A stretch of DNA of 64,000 bases from Geitlerinema sp. S16 (GCA_011390275.1 JAABST010000013.1:1-64000); one strand, 5' to 3'; positions 8,138 to 20,606 are shown, counted from the stretch's first letter. Translations and numbers: made by a program. The notes: a model not told the origin generated them from the letters alone.

Positions 8138-8809
8138 ATGAAACTATCTACATTTTCCGCGCGATGTGCAGCATCGCTCCTGTTGGTAGCAGCCGCTCAT
8201 GCGCCAGTTTCAGCTTCAACAGTCGTTGCCTCTGAGGCGCTTGCGTCGTCATCTATGGCGATCGAGCTGGCACAGGCTGCAACGACTGCAACGACAGACA
8301 TCACGACGGTGTATCTGATTCAGGACGGTCAGCGATCGGAGATGCGCAAGCGGGCGGTTGATATTCGTGTCAGCAACAACCTGTTTATCGGCTTAGGGAT
8401 TGTCCCGGCTCAGGTTCGTGCCGTGCTCAGTGGTGATACAGCACCCACTCGTTTGATTACACAAACACCCGCGTTTGAGGTGTTCATCCCATCAGATATG
8501 TATGCTCCTGACTTTATCTACGTTGCTAAGTTGAGCGAAAGACGGGGTCGGCGTCAGGTTTCGGTGGCGCGGATGAGTACGCTGACGGGCGATAACTCTG
8601 GTGGTATTCGCGAGAACGATCGAGTTGCGGTGTATCTGGAGGAGTTGCAAGAAGTAGAAGTTCAAGATCGAGATCGAAATCGAAGTTATACGCAGTATCG
8701 TGTTACGCCGGTAGAAGCTATGTCGTCGGGTGAGTATGCGCTCATGGTGTCGGAAAGCACATTAACTCCGTCGGCAACATCCGGTTTCTACGATTTTGGT
8801 GTTGATTAG
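8138..8809 (+). CDS. Secreted protein of unknown function
   Basis: The chosen ATG at 8138 gives a 223-residue protein with a typical Sec signal peptide: MKLSTFSARCAAS then LLLVAAAHAPVSAS, with cleavage probably after ASA near residue 25. The open frame runs upstream to 8018, but that segment has no SD-like site and would bury the signal peptide. The mature part contains a beta-rich stretch (VYLIQDGQRSEMRKRA, VFIPSDMYAPDFIYVAKL, VAVYLEELQEVEVQDRDRN) and ends GEYALMVSES...YDFGVD. I do not recognise a family. The signal peptide and absence of later hydrophobic segments imply a periplasmic or exported protein. It is monocistronic and followed by a repeat-rich spacer. Confidence 0.65.
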   Translation: MKLSTFSARCAASLLLVAAAHAPVSASTVVASEALASSSMAIELAQAATTATTDITTVYLIQDGQRSEMRKRAVDIRVSNNLFIGLGIVPAQVRAVLSGDTAPTRLITQTPAFEVFIPSDMYAPDFIYVAKLSERRGRRQVSVARMSTLTGDNSGGIRENDRVAVYLEELQEVEVQDRDRNRSYTQYRVTPVEAMSSGEYALMVSESTLTPSATSGFYDFGVD

Positions 8810-8855
8810 GAATTGTGCGTCAGTACAACCAAGCATACTTTTTTACACATTCAGG

Positions 8856-8949
8856 ACTTACGCAGAAATCCGACTTCTAAACGAGCCATCGTCTTTCTAA
8901 CTTTTAGGACTATGTGAGAAGTCGGACTTCTCGCCTATTTTGCGTAAGT
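8856..8949. repeat. MITE-like element bounded by ACTTACGCA inverted repeats
   Basis: ACTTACGCA (8856-8864) and its exact complement TGCGTAAGT (8941-8949) bound a segment of about 94 bp. Inside is a second hairpin, GAGAAGT CGG ACTTCTC (8916-8932). The ORF-free interior and nested palindromes fit a miniature inverted-repeat element or a remnant of one. No target duplication can be defined confidently. Confidence 0.55.
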
Positions 8950-8995
8950 TCTATAGCAAAAAACGATTTGCTTAGGACTTATCAAAAAAAGCTGA

Positions 8996-9163
8996 GAGCA
9001 CTGAGCGGAGTCGTTGGCGTAGCCTTTGCGAAGCAAATAGTGCGGTTTTCAAATTAGACGAGAGTGTCCTAACTTAATTGGCTTCTGCTATGTCATACGA
9101 AATCCGTTTCTGTATGGGGAAAATAAAAAACGCCTATGAGCACTGAGCGGAGTCGAAGTGCGG
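8996..9163. repeat. Two copies of a GAGCACTGAGCGGAGTCG repeat
   Basis: The 18-mer GAGCACTGAGCGGAGTCG occurs at 8996-9013 and 9138-9155. In the second copy AGTGCGG follows directly, so GCACT and AGTGC can pair. In the first copy an extra TTGGCGTAGCCTTTGCGAAG lies between the arms, itself partly palindromic. Such short dispersed palindromes are frequent in cyanobacterial spacers. Confidence 0.6.
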
Positions 9164-9212
9164 TGTCCAGCTAGAGCGACGATCTAAGATTATGCACAAG
9201 CGGATTTCGTAT
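9095..9212. repeat. MITE-like element with 12-bp terminal inverted repeats
   Basis: ATACGAAATCCG (9095-9106) and CGGATTTCGTAT (9201-9212) are perfect complements enclosing 94 bp that contain the second GAGCACTGAGCGG repeat. The total length of 118 bp, the perfect termini and lack of coding capacity suggest a non-autonomous miniature element. The flanking bases (TGTC and CAGA) show no obvious target-site duplication. Confidence 0.6.
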
Positions 9213-9235
9213 CAGAATCAAATCATGATCCATAA

Positions 9236-9275
9236 AAAACAGCCGAGCTTTATTCTTCAATAGCTCGGCTGTTTA
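9236..9275 (-). terminator. Intrinsic terminator of the CtpA-type protease gene
   Basis: AACAGCCGAGCT (9238-9249) pairs perfectly with AGCTCGGCTGTT (9262-9273). Read on the - strand the stem is followed by TTTTT and then ATGG, a classical rho-independent terminator about 55 bp past the stop of the protease gene. Confidence 0.8.
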
Positions 9276-9328
9276 GATGTATGACGTTGAATGAATTAAA
9301 TCATTCAAGAAACTCATTCAAGAAACAA

Positions 9329-10636
9329 CTATTGCACGCTCGAAAACGTACTCGACGCGATCGGCAAAGTGTTCAACACCAGCGAAACCGCCTGCATAAA
9401 CATCGGATCTTCCGACGTACCCAATAGCTCCGGGTTGCGGCTCAAGAAAAGCTGCTGCGACGCCGTCAGATCCACGCGGATATCCGGTGTAATCCCGCGA
9501 TGGCTGATATCCGTGCCATTTGGCGTGTAGTAGTGCGCCACCGTCACCGCTAGCCCCGAACCATCGGACAGAGAATTAACCGCCTGTACCAGCGCTTTGC
9601 CAAAGGTCTGAGTACCGATAATCGTGGCGCGATTGTTATCGCCCAACGCTCCGGCTAAGACTTCGCTTGCGCTTGCCGAGTTGCGATCGACCAGTACCGT
9701 TAAAGGTCGATCGCTCAACGCCGTATTCGTCGCCGCAAGATTTTCGACCTTGCCATCGCGATCAACCGTTTGGACGATCGTGCCGTCATTAATCCACATC
9801 CGCGCAATCTGCACGCTCACATCCAGCAGCCCGCCCGGATTACCCCGCAGATCCAGCACAAACGCCCGCACATTTTTCGCTTCAAGATCCTGAATCGCAC
9901 GATACATCTGCTCGTGCGCGTGGGAACTGAACTCGGTTAAGCGGATATAGCCGATCGAGGTTCCATCTTCGATTTGGACGCTTTGCTCAACGGCAGGCAC
10001 TTCGATATTCGCCCGCACCAGCGTAATCTCAAATTCGGCCTGCGATCCCCGTCGAATCGTCAGCGTGACCGGACTCCCCACCGGCCCACGAATAATCTGC
10101 GCCGCCTCATCGACGCTCATCCCTTGGGTGGATTGACCGTCAATACTCAAAATCAAGTCCCCCGTGCGTAACCCGGCTCGGATGGCCGGTGAATTCAGCA
10201 ACGGTTCAACTACCGACAGCGCCGCGATCGAGGACTCCTCACGCAGCCGTAAACCGATCCCGGATAGTTCCCCCGTCGTTTGCGTATTGAGTGCCGCAAA
10301 TTGAGTGGGATCAAGGAAGCGGGTGTAGGGATCATTCAGGCGAGCTAGGGCGCGACGCAAAGCCACGTAAGCGCGTTCTGGTGAGCTGTACTGTGGCGCA
10401 AGTAGCTCTTCACGGACGGCCAGCCAATCGGTTTGATTGAACGTGTCATCTACAAAATCGCGATTAACAATCTGCCATGCTTCGTCTAAAACGGCTTTGG
10501 GACTTGGTTCAAGTTCGGCATGAACGGCATCATTCGGGAGCGGAACCGTCAGGGTTACGGCTGCGGTCGTGAGACCGCCCAGGGCGAGAAAAACGGCGGC
10601 GGCGGCGCTTTTTAGCATCGAAGAATTGGGTTTCAT
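9329..10636 (-). CDS. ctp: Carboxyl-terminal processing protease (S41 family, CtpA-like)
   Basis: A periplasmic or lumenal serine protease that trims C-termini; the family includes CtpA, which matures photosystem II protein D1. From the chosen start at 10636 the protein has 435 residues: a hydrophobic signal segment (SAAAAVFLALGGLTTAAV), a helical region, a PDZ domain (about 125-210, ELSGIGLRL, AGLRTGDLI) and the S41 core with RGNPGGLLD. The catalytic pair fits DRNSASASE (Ser about 322) and QTFGKALVQ (Lys about 347), 25 residues apart as in D1 protease. The frame stays open to 10834, but that extension has no signal-like logic. Which Ctp paralogue this is cannot be decided without comparison. 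Confidence 0.9.
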   Translation of the reverse strand: MKPNSSMLKSAAAAVFLALGGLTTAAVTLTVPLPNDAVHAELEPSPKAVLDEAWQIVNRDFVDDTFNQTDWLAVREELLAPQYSSPERAYVALRRALARLNDPYTRFLDPTQFAALNTQTTGELSGIGLRLREESSIAALSVVEPLLNSPAIRAGLRTGDLILSIDGQSTQGMSVDEAAQIIRGPVGSPVTLTIRRGSQAEFEITLVRANIEVPAVEQSVQIEDGTSIGYIRLTEFSSHAHEQMYRAIQDLEAKNVRAFVLDLRGNPGGLLDVSVQIARMWINDGTIVQTVDRDGKVENLAATNTALSDRPLTVLVDRNSASASEVLAGALGDNNRATIIGTQTFGKALVQAVNSLSDGSGLAVTVAHYYTPNGTDISHRGITPDIRVDLTASQQLFLSRNPELLGTSEDPMFMQAVSLVLNTLPIASSTFSSVQ

Positions 10637-11224
10637 GCAGCGGGGGGGCAAGGTGGCGATGAAAGGTAGCGCAACGATCGACCTCAAGCATTCGCGTTGG
10701 GGAACACGACGGAGGCGATCGGTGTGACGGAGCGCGTGATGAGAGAAAACGCTGGTAGGGGATCGAACCGAACAGGCCGAACAGAATGCAATGCAACCAA
10801 ACAGACTGAGGCAGGACTTGGAATTAGTGGGCATTGATCCGCACTATTCGTAGACAGGTTTTGAGCTTGATACGTCTTGTGGAGCAGATAAGTGTAGAGC
10901 CATGAACGATCGCTCTGTCACTTGATTGAGAAGATCATTCCAGTACACGAGATTGATGCAGCGGATAAAAAACACGGAAGCTGATCAATCTTGCGAGAAA
11001 TGAATTTCCTAGGACGATCGCATCACTGCGATCTCGCAATCGCTCTGACGGCAAGGCAGAGCTGTAAAATCCTCTATGAATTCAATGTATCAACTCTGAG
11101 ACCGTTCGCCTAGGGTAGATCCAAGGATTGGGGTAAGAATTTCGGGGATCATCCAATTTTTTGGCTTTAATGGGCAATTTTCAGCCAAAAACCTTGCAAA
11201 CTGTGTCGAAAATTATCGGTAATC
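10637..11224. other. Divergent promoter region between the protease and phosphoribosyltransferase genes
   Basis: About 590 bp separate the two divergent starts. An open frame continues upstream of the protease start to 10834 but looks non-coding. The rest contains only the GATCGC-type words typical of this genome and no RNA gene or clear operator that I can identify. Confidence 0.45.
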
Positions 11225-11737
11225 ATGAATGAGTTGTACGTGTCGTGGGACGAGTATCACGAGACGATCGAGCGGCTGGCGGCGACGATCGCCCGATCAG
11301 GCTGGTCATTTGACGCCATCGTCTGCATCGCTCGCGGCGGGATGCGGATCGGCGATATTTTCTCGCGGCTGTTCGATCGACCCTTGGCGATCATTTCCGC
11401 CACCTCCTATGGCGGCACGGACGGACGCGATCGGGGAACCCTGACGATCGCGGCCACCCTCACGACCACGGCTTGTCTTTCAGGCAATATTCTGCTGGTC
11501 GATGATCTCGTGGATTCGGGGACATCCCTACGTAAGGTGCAGCACTGGATCGAAACCTATGCCGATCAGCGTGACGAGCTAGGAGCGATCGCCGAAATTC
11601 GGACGGCGGTGCTGTGGTACAAGGCGCACTCCACGATCGAACCGGACTATTACGCCGACTATCTCCCGGCCAATCCTTGGATTCATCAACCCTTTGAACG
11701 CTACGAAACGCTCTCACCCCAAGATCTCAGCCCGTAG
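11225..11737 (+). CDS. Phosphoribosyltransferase-domain protein (type I PRTase)
   Basis: The 170-residue protein has the type I phosphoribosyltransferase core: FDAIVCIARGGMRIGDIFSRL near residues 29-49 and the PRPP-binding loop ILLVDDLVDSGTSL (about 88-101), in which two acidic residues precede the phosphate-binding loop. Family members convert a purine or other base with PRPP to the nucleotide; this compact form resembles xanthine or hypoxanthine PRTases and related proteins of unknown substrate. There is no nucleotide-salvage gene next to it. The ATG at 11225 gives the standard short N-terminus. The stop codon abuts a GGTGGGCA palindrome. Confidence 0.85.
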   Translation: MNELYVSWDEYHETIERLAATIARSGWSFDAIVCIARGGMRIGDIFSRLFDRPLAIISATSYGGTDGRDRGTLTIAATLTTTACLSGNILLVDDLVDSGTSLRKVQHWIETYADQRDELGAIAEIRTAVLWYKAHSTIEPDYYADYLPANPWIHQPFERYETLSPQDLSP

Positions 11738-11758
11738 GGTGGGCACTGCCCACCACGA
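11735..11758. repeat. GTAGGGTGGGCA-TGCCCACC palindromic repeat, copy 1
   Basis: GGTGGGCA C TGCCCACC (11738-11754) is a near-perfect palindrome directly after the phosphoribosyltransferase stop. The same core recurs at 25862-25878 and 34805-34821. It probably serves as a terminator-like hairpin as well as being a dispersed repeat. Confidence 0.7.
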
Positions 11759-11806
11759 TTAATCACGCTAACCTGCGCTAATTGCACCAATTGCGCGGAA
11801 AAATAG

Positions 11807-12079
11807 TCACTCTCGATCGATTGCCCGATCGGCGCGACGTTTCTCAAAGCGGAACAACCACGCCATCAACGCAAACGCCCCCACCTGTAACGCCAGATTC
11901 GGCACATCATGCGCCAGATCGCGACCCGCCAAGACCCGAAAGAAAAAGACAAACCCACCGATCGCCGCCGATGCTCCCAGCCCGCAATAGGCAAACAGCC
12001 GCAAACCTCGGTAGGGCGCTCTGGCCTCGGCGCGTAGGCGCTTGTACTTGTCCGGGTCGAGCTGAGAAGAAGGAGGCAT
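11807..12079 (-). CDS. DUF3493 family membrane protein
   Basis: A small membrane protein of 90 residues from the ATG at 12079. It starts LDPDKYKRLRAEARAPYRGLRLF, the family signature, followed by two hydrophobic helices (CGLGASAAIGGFVFFF and LALQVGAFALMAWLF) and a basic tail. DUF3493 is shared by cyanobacteria and chloroplast-bearing plants, where related sequence is found in proteins connected with photosystem II accumulation; that link is family knowledge, not shown here. An upstream in-frame ATG at 12154 would add 25 residues lacking family similarity. Neither start has a good SD site. Confidence 0.75.
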   Translation of the reverse strand: MPPSSQLDPDKYKRLRAEARAPYRGLRLFAYCGLGASAAIGGFVFFFRVLAGRDLAHDVPNLALQVGAFALMAWLFRFEKRRADRAIDRE

Positions 12080-12438
12080 AGTAGACACGGAGGCAGGTTC
12101 GTGGTCGATGCGGTCAGTCGAGATCAAATCAGTCGAGATCGAAAAAAGTGGCATCGTTTAGATTCTGGTATCGCACCACTTTGTCAGGACTCTACAACAA
12201 AAATGGGGGCAACCGTTAAGGCCGAATTTTCAAGCCAGTGAGGCTAAAACCAGTGCATTAATTTGCGATTATTTACGATCGCGACATTCGGCGGGTCTTT
12301 ACTGGATATTTATTTGGTATTTACCATGCGTCCCCTGTAGACTGTATCTCTAATCAAATCGCATTGATACGCTGATTTGACCTGTTCACGTTGATGTAGA
12401 AAAGGCGATTATCCAGTCGTTCTACAGAGGTTTTCGCA
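12080..12438. other. Divergent promoter region upstream of ilvB
   Basis: About 360 bp between the DUF3493 gene and ilvB. No leader peptide rich in branched-chain residues and no attenuator hairpin was recognised. An AGAGG at 12426-12430 precedes the GTG start of ilvB and can act as its ribosome-binding site. Confidence 0.4.
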
Positions 12439-14271
12439 GTGCAGTTGCAAAGAGTAGAAGCTCGTCGGGCCACCGGGGCTCACGCATTGATTGATAGTTT
12501 AAAGCGTCATGGCGTTCGTCATATTTTCGGGTATCCCGGTGGTGCAATTTTGCCCATTTATGACGAGCTTTATCGCGCTGAAGCAGAAGGCGGCATTCAG
12601 CACATTCTCGTTCGACACGAGCAAGGTGCATCCCATGCCGCTGACGGTTACGCCCGCGCCACCGGTCAGGTCGGTGTTTGTTTCGGCACATCTGGCCCTG
12701 GTGCGACTAACCTCGTCACGGGGATCGCGACCGCACACATGGACTCGATCCCGATGGTGATCGTGACCGGACAGGTTCCGCGTGCGGCGATCGGAACGGA
12801 TGCGTTTCAGGAAACTGACATTTTCGGGATTACGCTGCCGATCGTCAAACATTCCTACGTCGTGCGCCAGCCGGAAGACATGTCGCGCATCGTCGCCGAA
12901 GCCTTCCATCTGGCGATCACGGGTCGCCCTGGTCCGGTTTTGATCGATATTCCGAAAGATGTCGGTACCGAAGAGTTTAATTATGTCCCCGTCGCGCCCG
13001 GTGATTTCACCATGCGGGGCTATCGTCCGACCGTTAAGGGCAACCCGCGCCAAATCGACCAGGCGATCAGCTTGATTCGTGAGGCCGCGCGTCCGTTGAT
13101 GTATGTCGGTGGTGGTGCGATCGCGGCAGGAGCCCACGAAGAGCTTCAGGAACTCGCGGAGCATTTCAGCCTACCCGTCACCACAACCCTGATGGGTAAA
13201 GGCTCCTTCAATGAAAATCATCCCCTTTCGGTGGGGATGCTCGGGATGCACGGTACGGCTTACGCCAATTTCTCCGTGAGTGAGTGCGATTTGCTGATCG
13301 CGATCGGCGCTCGGTTTGACGATCGCGTCACCGGCAAGCTCGACGAATTCGCATCGCACGCCAAGGTTATTCACATTGATATCGACCCGGCGGAGGTGGG
13401 TAAAAACCGCGCCCCGGATGTGCCGATCGTCGGCGATGTGCGTCAGGTCTTGATGCACCTGCTCCGTAAAGTGAAGGAAGAGCGTATTCCCGCTCAAACC
13501 GAAATCACGCAAGCATGGCGCGATCGGATCGATCGCTGGCGCCAGGACTATCCCCTCCTGGTTCCCATCTATGAAGACACCGTGTCACCCCAATCGGTCA
13601 TTGCCGAACTCACCAAGCAAGCACCCAACGCCTACTACACCACCGATGTCGGCCAGCACCAGATGTGGGCGGCGCAGTTTCTCAAAAATGGCCCTCGCCA
13701 GTGGATTTCCAGTGCAGGACTGGGAACGATGGGTTTCGGTCTTCCGGCGGCGATGGGTGCAAAAGTGGCGCTTCCCAATGAGGAAGTGATTTGCATCAGC
13801 GGCGATGGTAGCTTCCAGATGAACCTACAGGAGCTGGGAACCCTGGCTCAGTACGGGATCAATGTGAAAACCGTGATCCTCAATAACGGCTGGCAGGGGA
13901 TGGTTCGCCAATGGCAAGAGGCGTTTTATGGTGAGCGCTACTCGTCCTCGAACATGGAGGTCGGGATGCCGGATGTGGAGCTGCTCTGCCAAGCCTACGG
14001 GCTGAAAGGCATGAAGGTTCGCCGTCCGGAGGAGATCAGCGAGGCGATCGCCACAATGTTGGCGCACGAAGGCCCCGTTGTGCTGGAGATCTACGTTCAC
14101 AAAACCGAGAACTGCTACCCGATGATTGCACCCGGTAAAAATAACGCTCAGATGATTGGCATTCCCGATCGCCCGAGCGCTCCCCGCAATGACGTCATCC
14201 ACTGTCCGAGCTGTAGCGCGGAAAATATATCGAGCAATACGTTTTGCCCGGAGTGTGGCTCCAAACTGTAA
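12439..14271 (+). CDS. ilvB: Acetolactate synthase large subunit with C-terminal zinc ribbon
   Basis: The thiamine-diphosphate enzyme condenses pyruvate with pyruvate or 2-oxobutyrate, the committed step of valine, leucine and isoleucine synthesis. The 610-residue protein starts at a GTG preceded by AGAGG. Visible are the catalytic Glu region [19 protein letters not shown] (about residue 60), [19 protein letters not shown], the FAD/central domain, and the ThDP motif [12 protein letters not shown] ... LNNGWQGMV (about 455-487). After the usual C-terminus ([14 protein letters not shown]) there is an extra module with two CxxC pairs (CPSC and CPEC, about 591-607), a predicted zinc ribbon absent from E. 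coli enzymes. The small subunit gene is not adjacent. Confidence 0.95.
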   Translation: MQLQRVEARRATGAHALIDSLKRHGVRHIFGYPGGAILPIYDELYRAEAEGGIQHILVRHEQGASHAADGYARATGQVGVCFGTSGPGATNLVTGIATAHMDSIPMVIVTGQVPRAAIGTDAFQETDIFGITLPIVKHSYVVRQPEDMSRIVAEAFHLAITGRPGPVLIDIPKDVGTEEFNYVPVAPGDFTMRGYRPTVKGNPRQIDQAISLIREAARPLMYVGGGAIAAGAHEELQELAEHFSLPVTTTLMGKGSFNENHPLSVGMLGMHGTAYANFSVSECDLLIAIGARFDDRVTGKLDEFASHAKVIHIDIDPAEVGKNRAPDVPIVGDVRQVLMHLLRKVKEERIPAQTEITQAWRDRIDRWRQDYPLLVPIYEDTVSPQSVIAELTKQAPNAYYTTDVGQHQMWAAQFLKNGPRQWISSAGLGTMGFGLPAAMGAKVALPNEEVICISGDGSFQMNLQELGTLAQYGINVKTVILNNGWQGMVRQWQEAFYGERYSSSNMEVGMPDVELLCQAYGLKGMKVRRPEEISEAIATMLAHEGPVVLEIYVHKTENCYPMIAPGKNNAQMIGIPDRPSAPRNDVIHCPSCSAENISSNTFCPECGSKL

Positions 14272-14598
14272 GCCATTCACACGGATGACACGGATTGCAC
14301 GGACTAACGCCTCTGCTTTGACCCTCTAAACCCGTCAATTTTCATCGGCCATCCGCTTCATCGGGTGGCTTTTGCTATGCTAGGGCGCTTGAGGCTGTGG
14401 TGTGATCCACAAAAAACGCAGCGAATATGACACGATTGGGCATACTGAAGTAGCATTTTGCGTGCGTCTCGATTTTGAAAGATTGAGATCGATAACGTGT
14501 CCAACGGTGTATCCGACGATTTATCACGATCGTCAACCATTGCCCCCATACCATTCACTCGCACATCAGGCGAGGCAGTACGTACGACAGGAAACACT
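14272..14598. other. Spacer of about 330 bp with terminator and leader of the TPR gene
   Basis: It begins with imperfect direct repeats (ACACGGAT/ACACGGATTG at 14279-14300) and then holds the ilvB terminator. An open frame upstream of the TPR gene runs from 14497 but its first 34 codons look non-coding, and a good ribosome-binding site supports the start at 14599. Confidence 0.45.
14348..14374 (+). terminator. Probable ilvB terminator
   Basis: GCCATCCG (14348-14355) pairs with CGGGTGGC (14362-14369), including one G-T pair, with a six-base loop, and is followed by TTTTGCT. Confidence 0.65.
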
Positions 14599-16302
14599 AT
14601 GCTAGGCCGATTTATGCAGTGGTTAACCGAACGGATTCGCGGGCTGTTCATGACTCCCAAACCTCCGTCGAACCTGCTCGTACGCCCCACCCCTCCACTG
14701 TCCGATGCTGAGTGCGAAGCGTTCTTTTTTCAACTCCTCGACGGCGTGGCGACGGGCTGGGGATCGGGAGATATTCAACGTTTCTTTGCGGCGCTAGCCA
14801 ATCGCGCCGATGAAGCTCGCTGGATTTCCTGGCTCAAGCACCTCGATGTCCGCCTCGAAACCGGCGAAGTTTTGCCAATGCCGATCGCTCAGCAGTTTGT
14901 CCGCTTTGGTGAAATTGCGTCAGGAACGATCGCTCAACGCGCTCTCGATATTGGTACGAATGCGATCGCCCGCGCTCCCAAAGCCTCAAAATCGAAATCT
15001 GAGCAATTCACCGCCGCCGATGGTGTTGCCAGCGACACGGACGCGACACAGACACCGATCTCGACGCGACCCATTTTAGACGGCGTGGACGACGATGGAG
15101 CCTCGACGAATCAGCCTCAAGCGGATCGTATGGAGACCACAGTGCTAGACGCGGCAGAGGCTCCTCCTGAGATCAGCGCAACCGCTCAGGAACTGGAAGC
15201 CTGGATCGAGCGCGGCCAAACCCAAGCCGATCGCCAAAAATTTGCCAGCTCGCTGCTGGCCTTTGACTGTGCTGTGGCGATCGATAGCAACAGTCGCGAC
15301 GCCTGGATGTATCGCGGCGACGCTCTGGCGGAACTCAAGCGCACCAAAGAAGCGGTTAAATCTTACGAACGGGCGATCCAGATTGCCCCCAAAGCGGCTA
15401 CCCTTTGGAGTCGTCTGGGCGATGTGCAGTATGAGCTTAAGCGCTATGCTCTCGCAATCCAAAGCTGGAAGCGAGCGCTTGAAATGAATGATCGTGATTC
15501 CCAAGCCTGGGCGAACCAGGGAATCGCCCAGGGTCTGGGTCTGGGGAATTGGACAGAGGCGATCGCCTGCTGGGAAAAAGCGGTCGAGATTGAGCCAGAC
15601 AATTCCGATCTCTGGTTCCGTCTCGGGGTCGGTCACGGCGCTTTAGAAAACTGGGAGATGGCGATCGAAAAATGGGATCAGGCGCTAATCCACAATCCCA
15701 ATTTTAAAGACGCTCTGGTGAATAAAGGCGTAGCTTTACAAAAAATCGGTCGTACGGAAGAGGCTGAAGCGGTTAATGCACAGATTCAAAATCTGGAAGC
15801 GGGAAACATGATCCCGATGCCAGAATCGCCCACAGAATCGGTATCGTCCGAAACGCCGATCGACGGGGATTCAACCGCTGAAACCGATGCGCTCGAAGCA
15901 GCGGAGGATTTCTTTGAGAAGGGATTGGAGCAGTACGAACAGCAGAACTTCCAAGCGGCGCAGCGCTTCTTCCAGCGATCGATCGAGCATCATCGTGATC
16001 CGATTACAGTCTTGCGCTACCAGGGGTTGACCTGGAAGGAACTCGGACAACGGGAAGATGCGATCGCCTGTTGGGATAAAGTCCTCGTCATAGAACCCGA
16101 AAATACCGAGCTAATGGCACTCAAGGCGCTGACATTGCAGGAACTCGAAGACTGGGAAGCAGCCAATACGGCCTGGGATCGAGTGGTTGAACTGTTGCCG
16201 GACAATCATGATGCCTGGATTCAAAAGGGCATCACGCTACAAAAATTGGGGCGTTACGAAGAGGCGATCGCCGCTAATAACCGCGCGATGGAGCGACCAT
16301 AA
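14599..16302 (+). CDS. Tetratricopeptide-repeat protein
   Basis: A 567-residue protein from the ATG at 14599, chosen because AGGAAAC sits seven bases upstream; the open frame starts earlier at 14497 without such a site. The N-terminus (MLGRFMQWLTERIRGLF) is amphipathic and could contact a membrane. A low-complexity, acidic linker (about 130-210) precedes a first TPR array of roughly five repeats (about 225-400, e.g. AWMYRGDALAELKRTKEAVKSYERAIQIAP), a second linker, and a second array (about 435-565). TPRs form protein-binding superhelices, so this is a scaffold or co-chaperone-type protein; the partner is unknown. It is monocistronic and convergent with the RseP-type gene. Confidence 0.88.
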   Translation: MLGRFMQWLTERIRGLFMTPKPPSNLLVRPTPPLSDAECEAFFFQLLDGVATGWGSGDIQRFFAALANRADEARWISWLKHLDVRLETGEVLPMPIAQQFVRFGEIASGTIAQRALDIGTNAIARAPKASKSKSEQFTAADGVASDTDATQTPISTRPILDGVDDDGASTNQPQADRMETTVLDAAEAPPEISATAQELEAWIERGQTQADRQKFASSLLAFDCAVAIDSNSRDAWMYRGDALAELKRTKEAVKSYERAIQIAPKAATLWSRLGDVQYELKRYALAIQSWKRALEMNDRDSQAWANQGIAQGLGLGNWTEAIACWEKAVEIEPDNSDLWFRLGVGHGALENWEMAIEKWDQALIHNPNFKDALVNKGVALQKIGRTEEAEAVNAQIQNLEAGNMIPMPESPTESVSSETPIDGDSTAETDALEAAEDFFEKGLEQYEQQNFQAAQRFFQRSIEHHRDPITVLRYQGLTWKELGQREDAIACWDKVLVIEPENTELMALKALTLQELEDWEAANTAWDRVVELLPDNHDAWIQKGITLQKLGRYEEAIAANNRAMERP

Positions 16303-16313
16303 AGACTCGTTCG

Positions 16314-16381
16314 GAAAGAAACCGAGGTTCTAGAATGACATGTCAAGGACACAAGCATCGTTATAGAACCCGGTCTCTCCC
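16314..16381. terminator. Bidirectional hairpin between convergent TPR and protease genes
   Basis: GAAACCGAGGTTCTA (about 16317-16331) can pair with TAGAACCCGGTCTC (about 16364-16377) with two mismatches around a loop of about 30 bases. It lies between two 3' ends and belongs to the same AACCCGG-type family as the hairpin near 2.2 kb. Confidence 0.5.
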
Positions 16382-16396
16382 AAGCGGAAAAGAAAG

Positions 16397-17488
16397 CTAG
16401 CGCGTGAGCTGCTGCACCCACTCCAACTGACTGGTATCACGCACAATCAGAAAAATCCCCAGGCCAAACAGCAATAGCAAACCCGACTGCATCACACCGT
16501 CCTGGATATGCACCGGAACCGGCTTTCCGCGTAGCCCTTCCACGATCAAAAACGCCAACTGACCGCCATCAAGCGCCGGGAGCGGCAGGATATTGATGAT
16601 CGCCAGGTTAATGCTAATTACGGCTGCAAATACCAGCAAATTGGTCGCATTATCTTCGGCAACCACCGCGCCCTGCTGCACAATTTTGACCGGGCTGGCG
16701 AGCTGCCCCGCCGTTTCACTAAAGTTCGTGACCAAGCGATAGAAACCGCCTGCTGTGCCGACAAAAATCGACTGGAAACGCTGGGCGCCGAGGGTGAAGA
16801 TTTCGCCGATGCCGTTGGGCTGACGAAAGACGGGATCGCCATTTGGTGAAAGCTGTACGCCAATGCGACCCAGCCCTTCGCTGCTTTTTTCCGGGGTTGC
16901 CGTGAGCGTCAAGGTTTCGCTACCGCGTAGCACGTCCAAGACGATCGCCCGTTCCGGGCTGCGCTCGATCGCCATTTTGAGATCAATAATCGCGTTTTCG
17001 CTCGCCGGTAGCGCTTCGCCATCGATCGCAATAATCGTATCGCCCGACTTCATGCCCGCTTTTGCCGCCGGACTGTCCGTCGTCATCACCTGCGGAACGG
17101 TCACTCCGGGCTGATAGTTAAACCCTTCCGGTACACCCGTTGCGCCGACCTGCATTACCAGCACGACGTAGGCAAAGATCAGGTTGGCGATCACGCCCGC
17201 ACTGATGACGATCGCGCGATCGAGTACCGGACGGTTACGCAACAGGTCGGGATCATCGGGCGGGATCGTACTGTCGGGATCATCATCCGGAAAACCGACA
17301 AATCCGCCCAGGGGAAACGCCCGCACGGCATATTCTGTTTTTTCGCCCTGATATTTCAGCAGGACGGGGCCGAAGCCAAGGGAAAACCGGTTGACGTGAA
17401 TCCCCTGCAATCGAGCCGCGAGAAAGTGACCGAGTTCGTGAACGGCGATCAACAACGCCAGCACGGCGATTGCAGCCAAAACAGACAT
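16397..17488 (-). CDS. rseP: RIP zinc metalloprotease (site-2 protease, RseP/RasP-like)
   Basis: An intramembrane zinc protease of 363 residues that cleaves transmembrane substrates, typically anti-sigma factors or signal-peptide remnants. The first helix carries HELGH (His17, Glu18, His21). A PDZ domain spans about 120-200 (TTDSPAAKAGMKSGDTIIAIDGE), and the second zinc-site helix has INILPLPALDGGQL near 305-318, which supplies the conserved Asp. It ends with a final membrane segment. The gene is convergent with the TPR gene and about 120 bp downstream of ppc on the same strand. No sigma or anti-sigma gene is adjacent, so the substrate is unknown. Confidence 0.93.
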   Translation of the reverse strand: MSVLAAIAVLALLIAVHELGHFLAARLQGIHVNRFSLGFGPVLLKYQGEKTEYAVRAFPLGGFVGFPDDDPDSTIPPDDPDLLRNRPVLDRAIVISAGVIANLIFAYVVLVMQVGATGVPEGFNYQPGVTVPQVMTTDSPAAKAGMKSGDTIIAIDGEALPASENAIIDLKMAIERSPERAIVLDVLRGSETLTLTATPEKSSEGLGRIGVQLSPNGDPVFRQPNGIGEIFTLGAQRFQSIFVGTAGGFYRLVTNFSETAGQLASPVKIVQQGAVVAEDNATNLLVFAAVISINLAIINILPLPALDGGQLAFLIVEGLRGKPVPVHIQDGVMQSGLLLLFGLGIFLIVRDTSQLEWVQQLTR

Positions 17489-17605
17489 AAGTTACCTATG
17501 AAAAACTAGCGACGGGGAAACGAACAAAAGGGGCAGTGCTGTCACGCCATCGTGACCGTACCGTCCCTTATTCTAAAACGTTTTGTCGGAAGGCTGGGAT
17601 CGCGG

Positions 17606-20606
<3,001 letters not shown>

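Noticed and set aside
10637..10834. 66-residue N-terminal extension of the CtpA-type protease
   Set aside because: The extension has no secretion signal logic, while the start at 10636 places a hydrophobic signal segment directly at the N-terminus.
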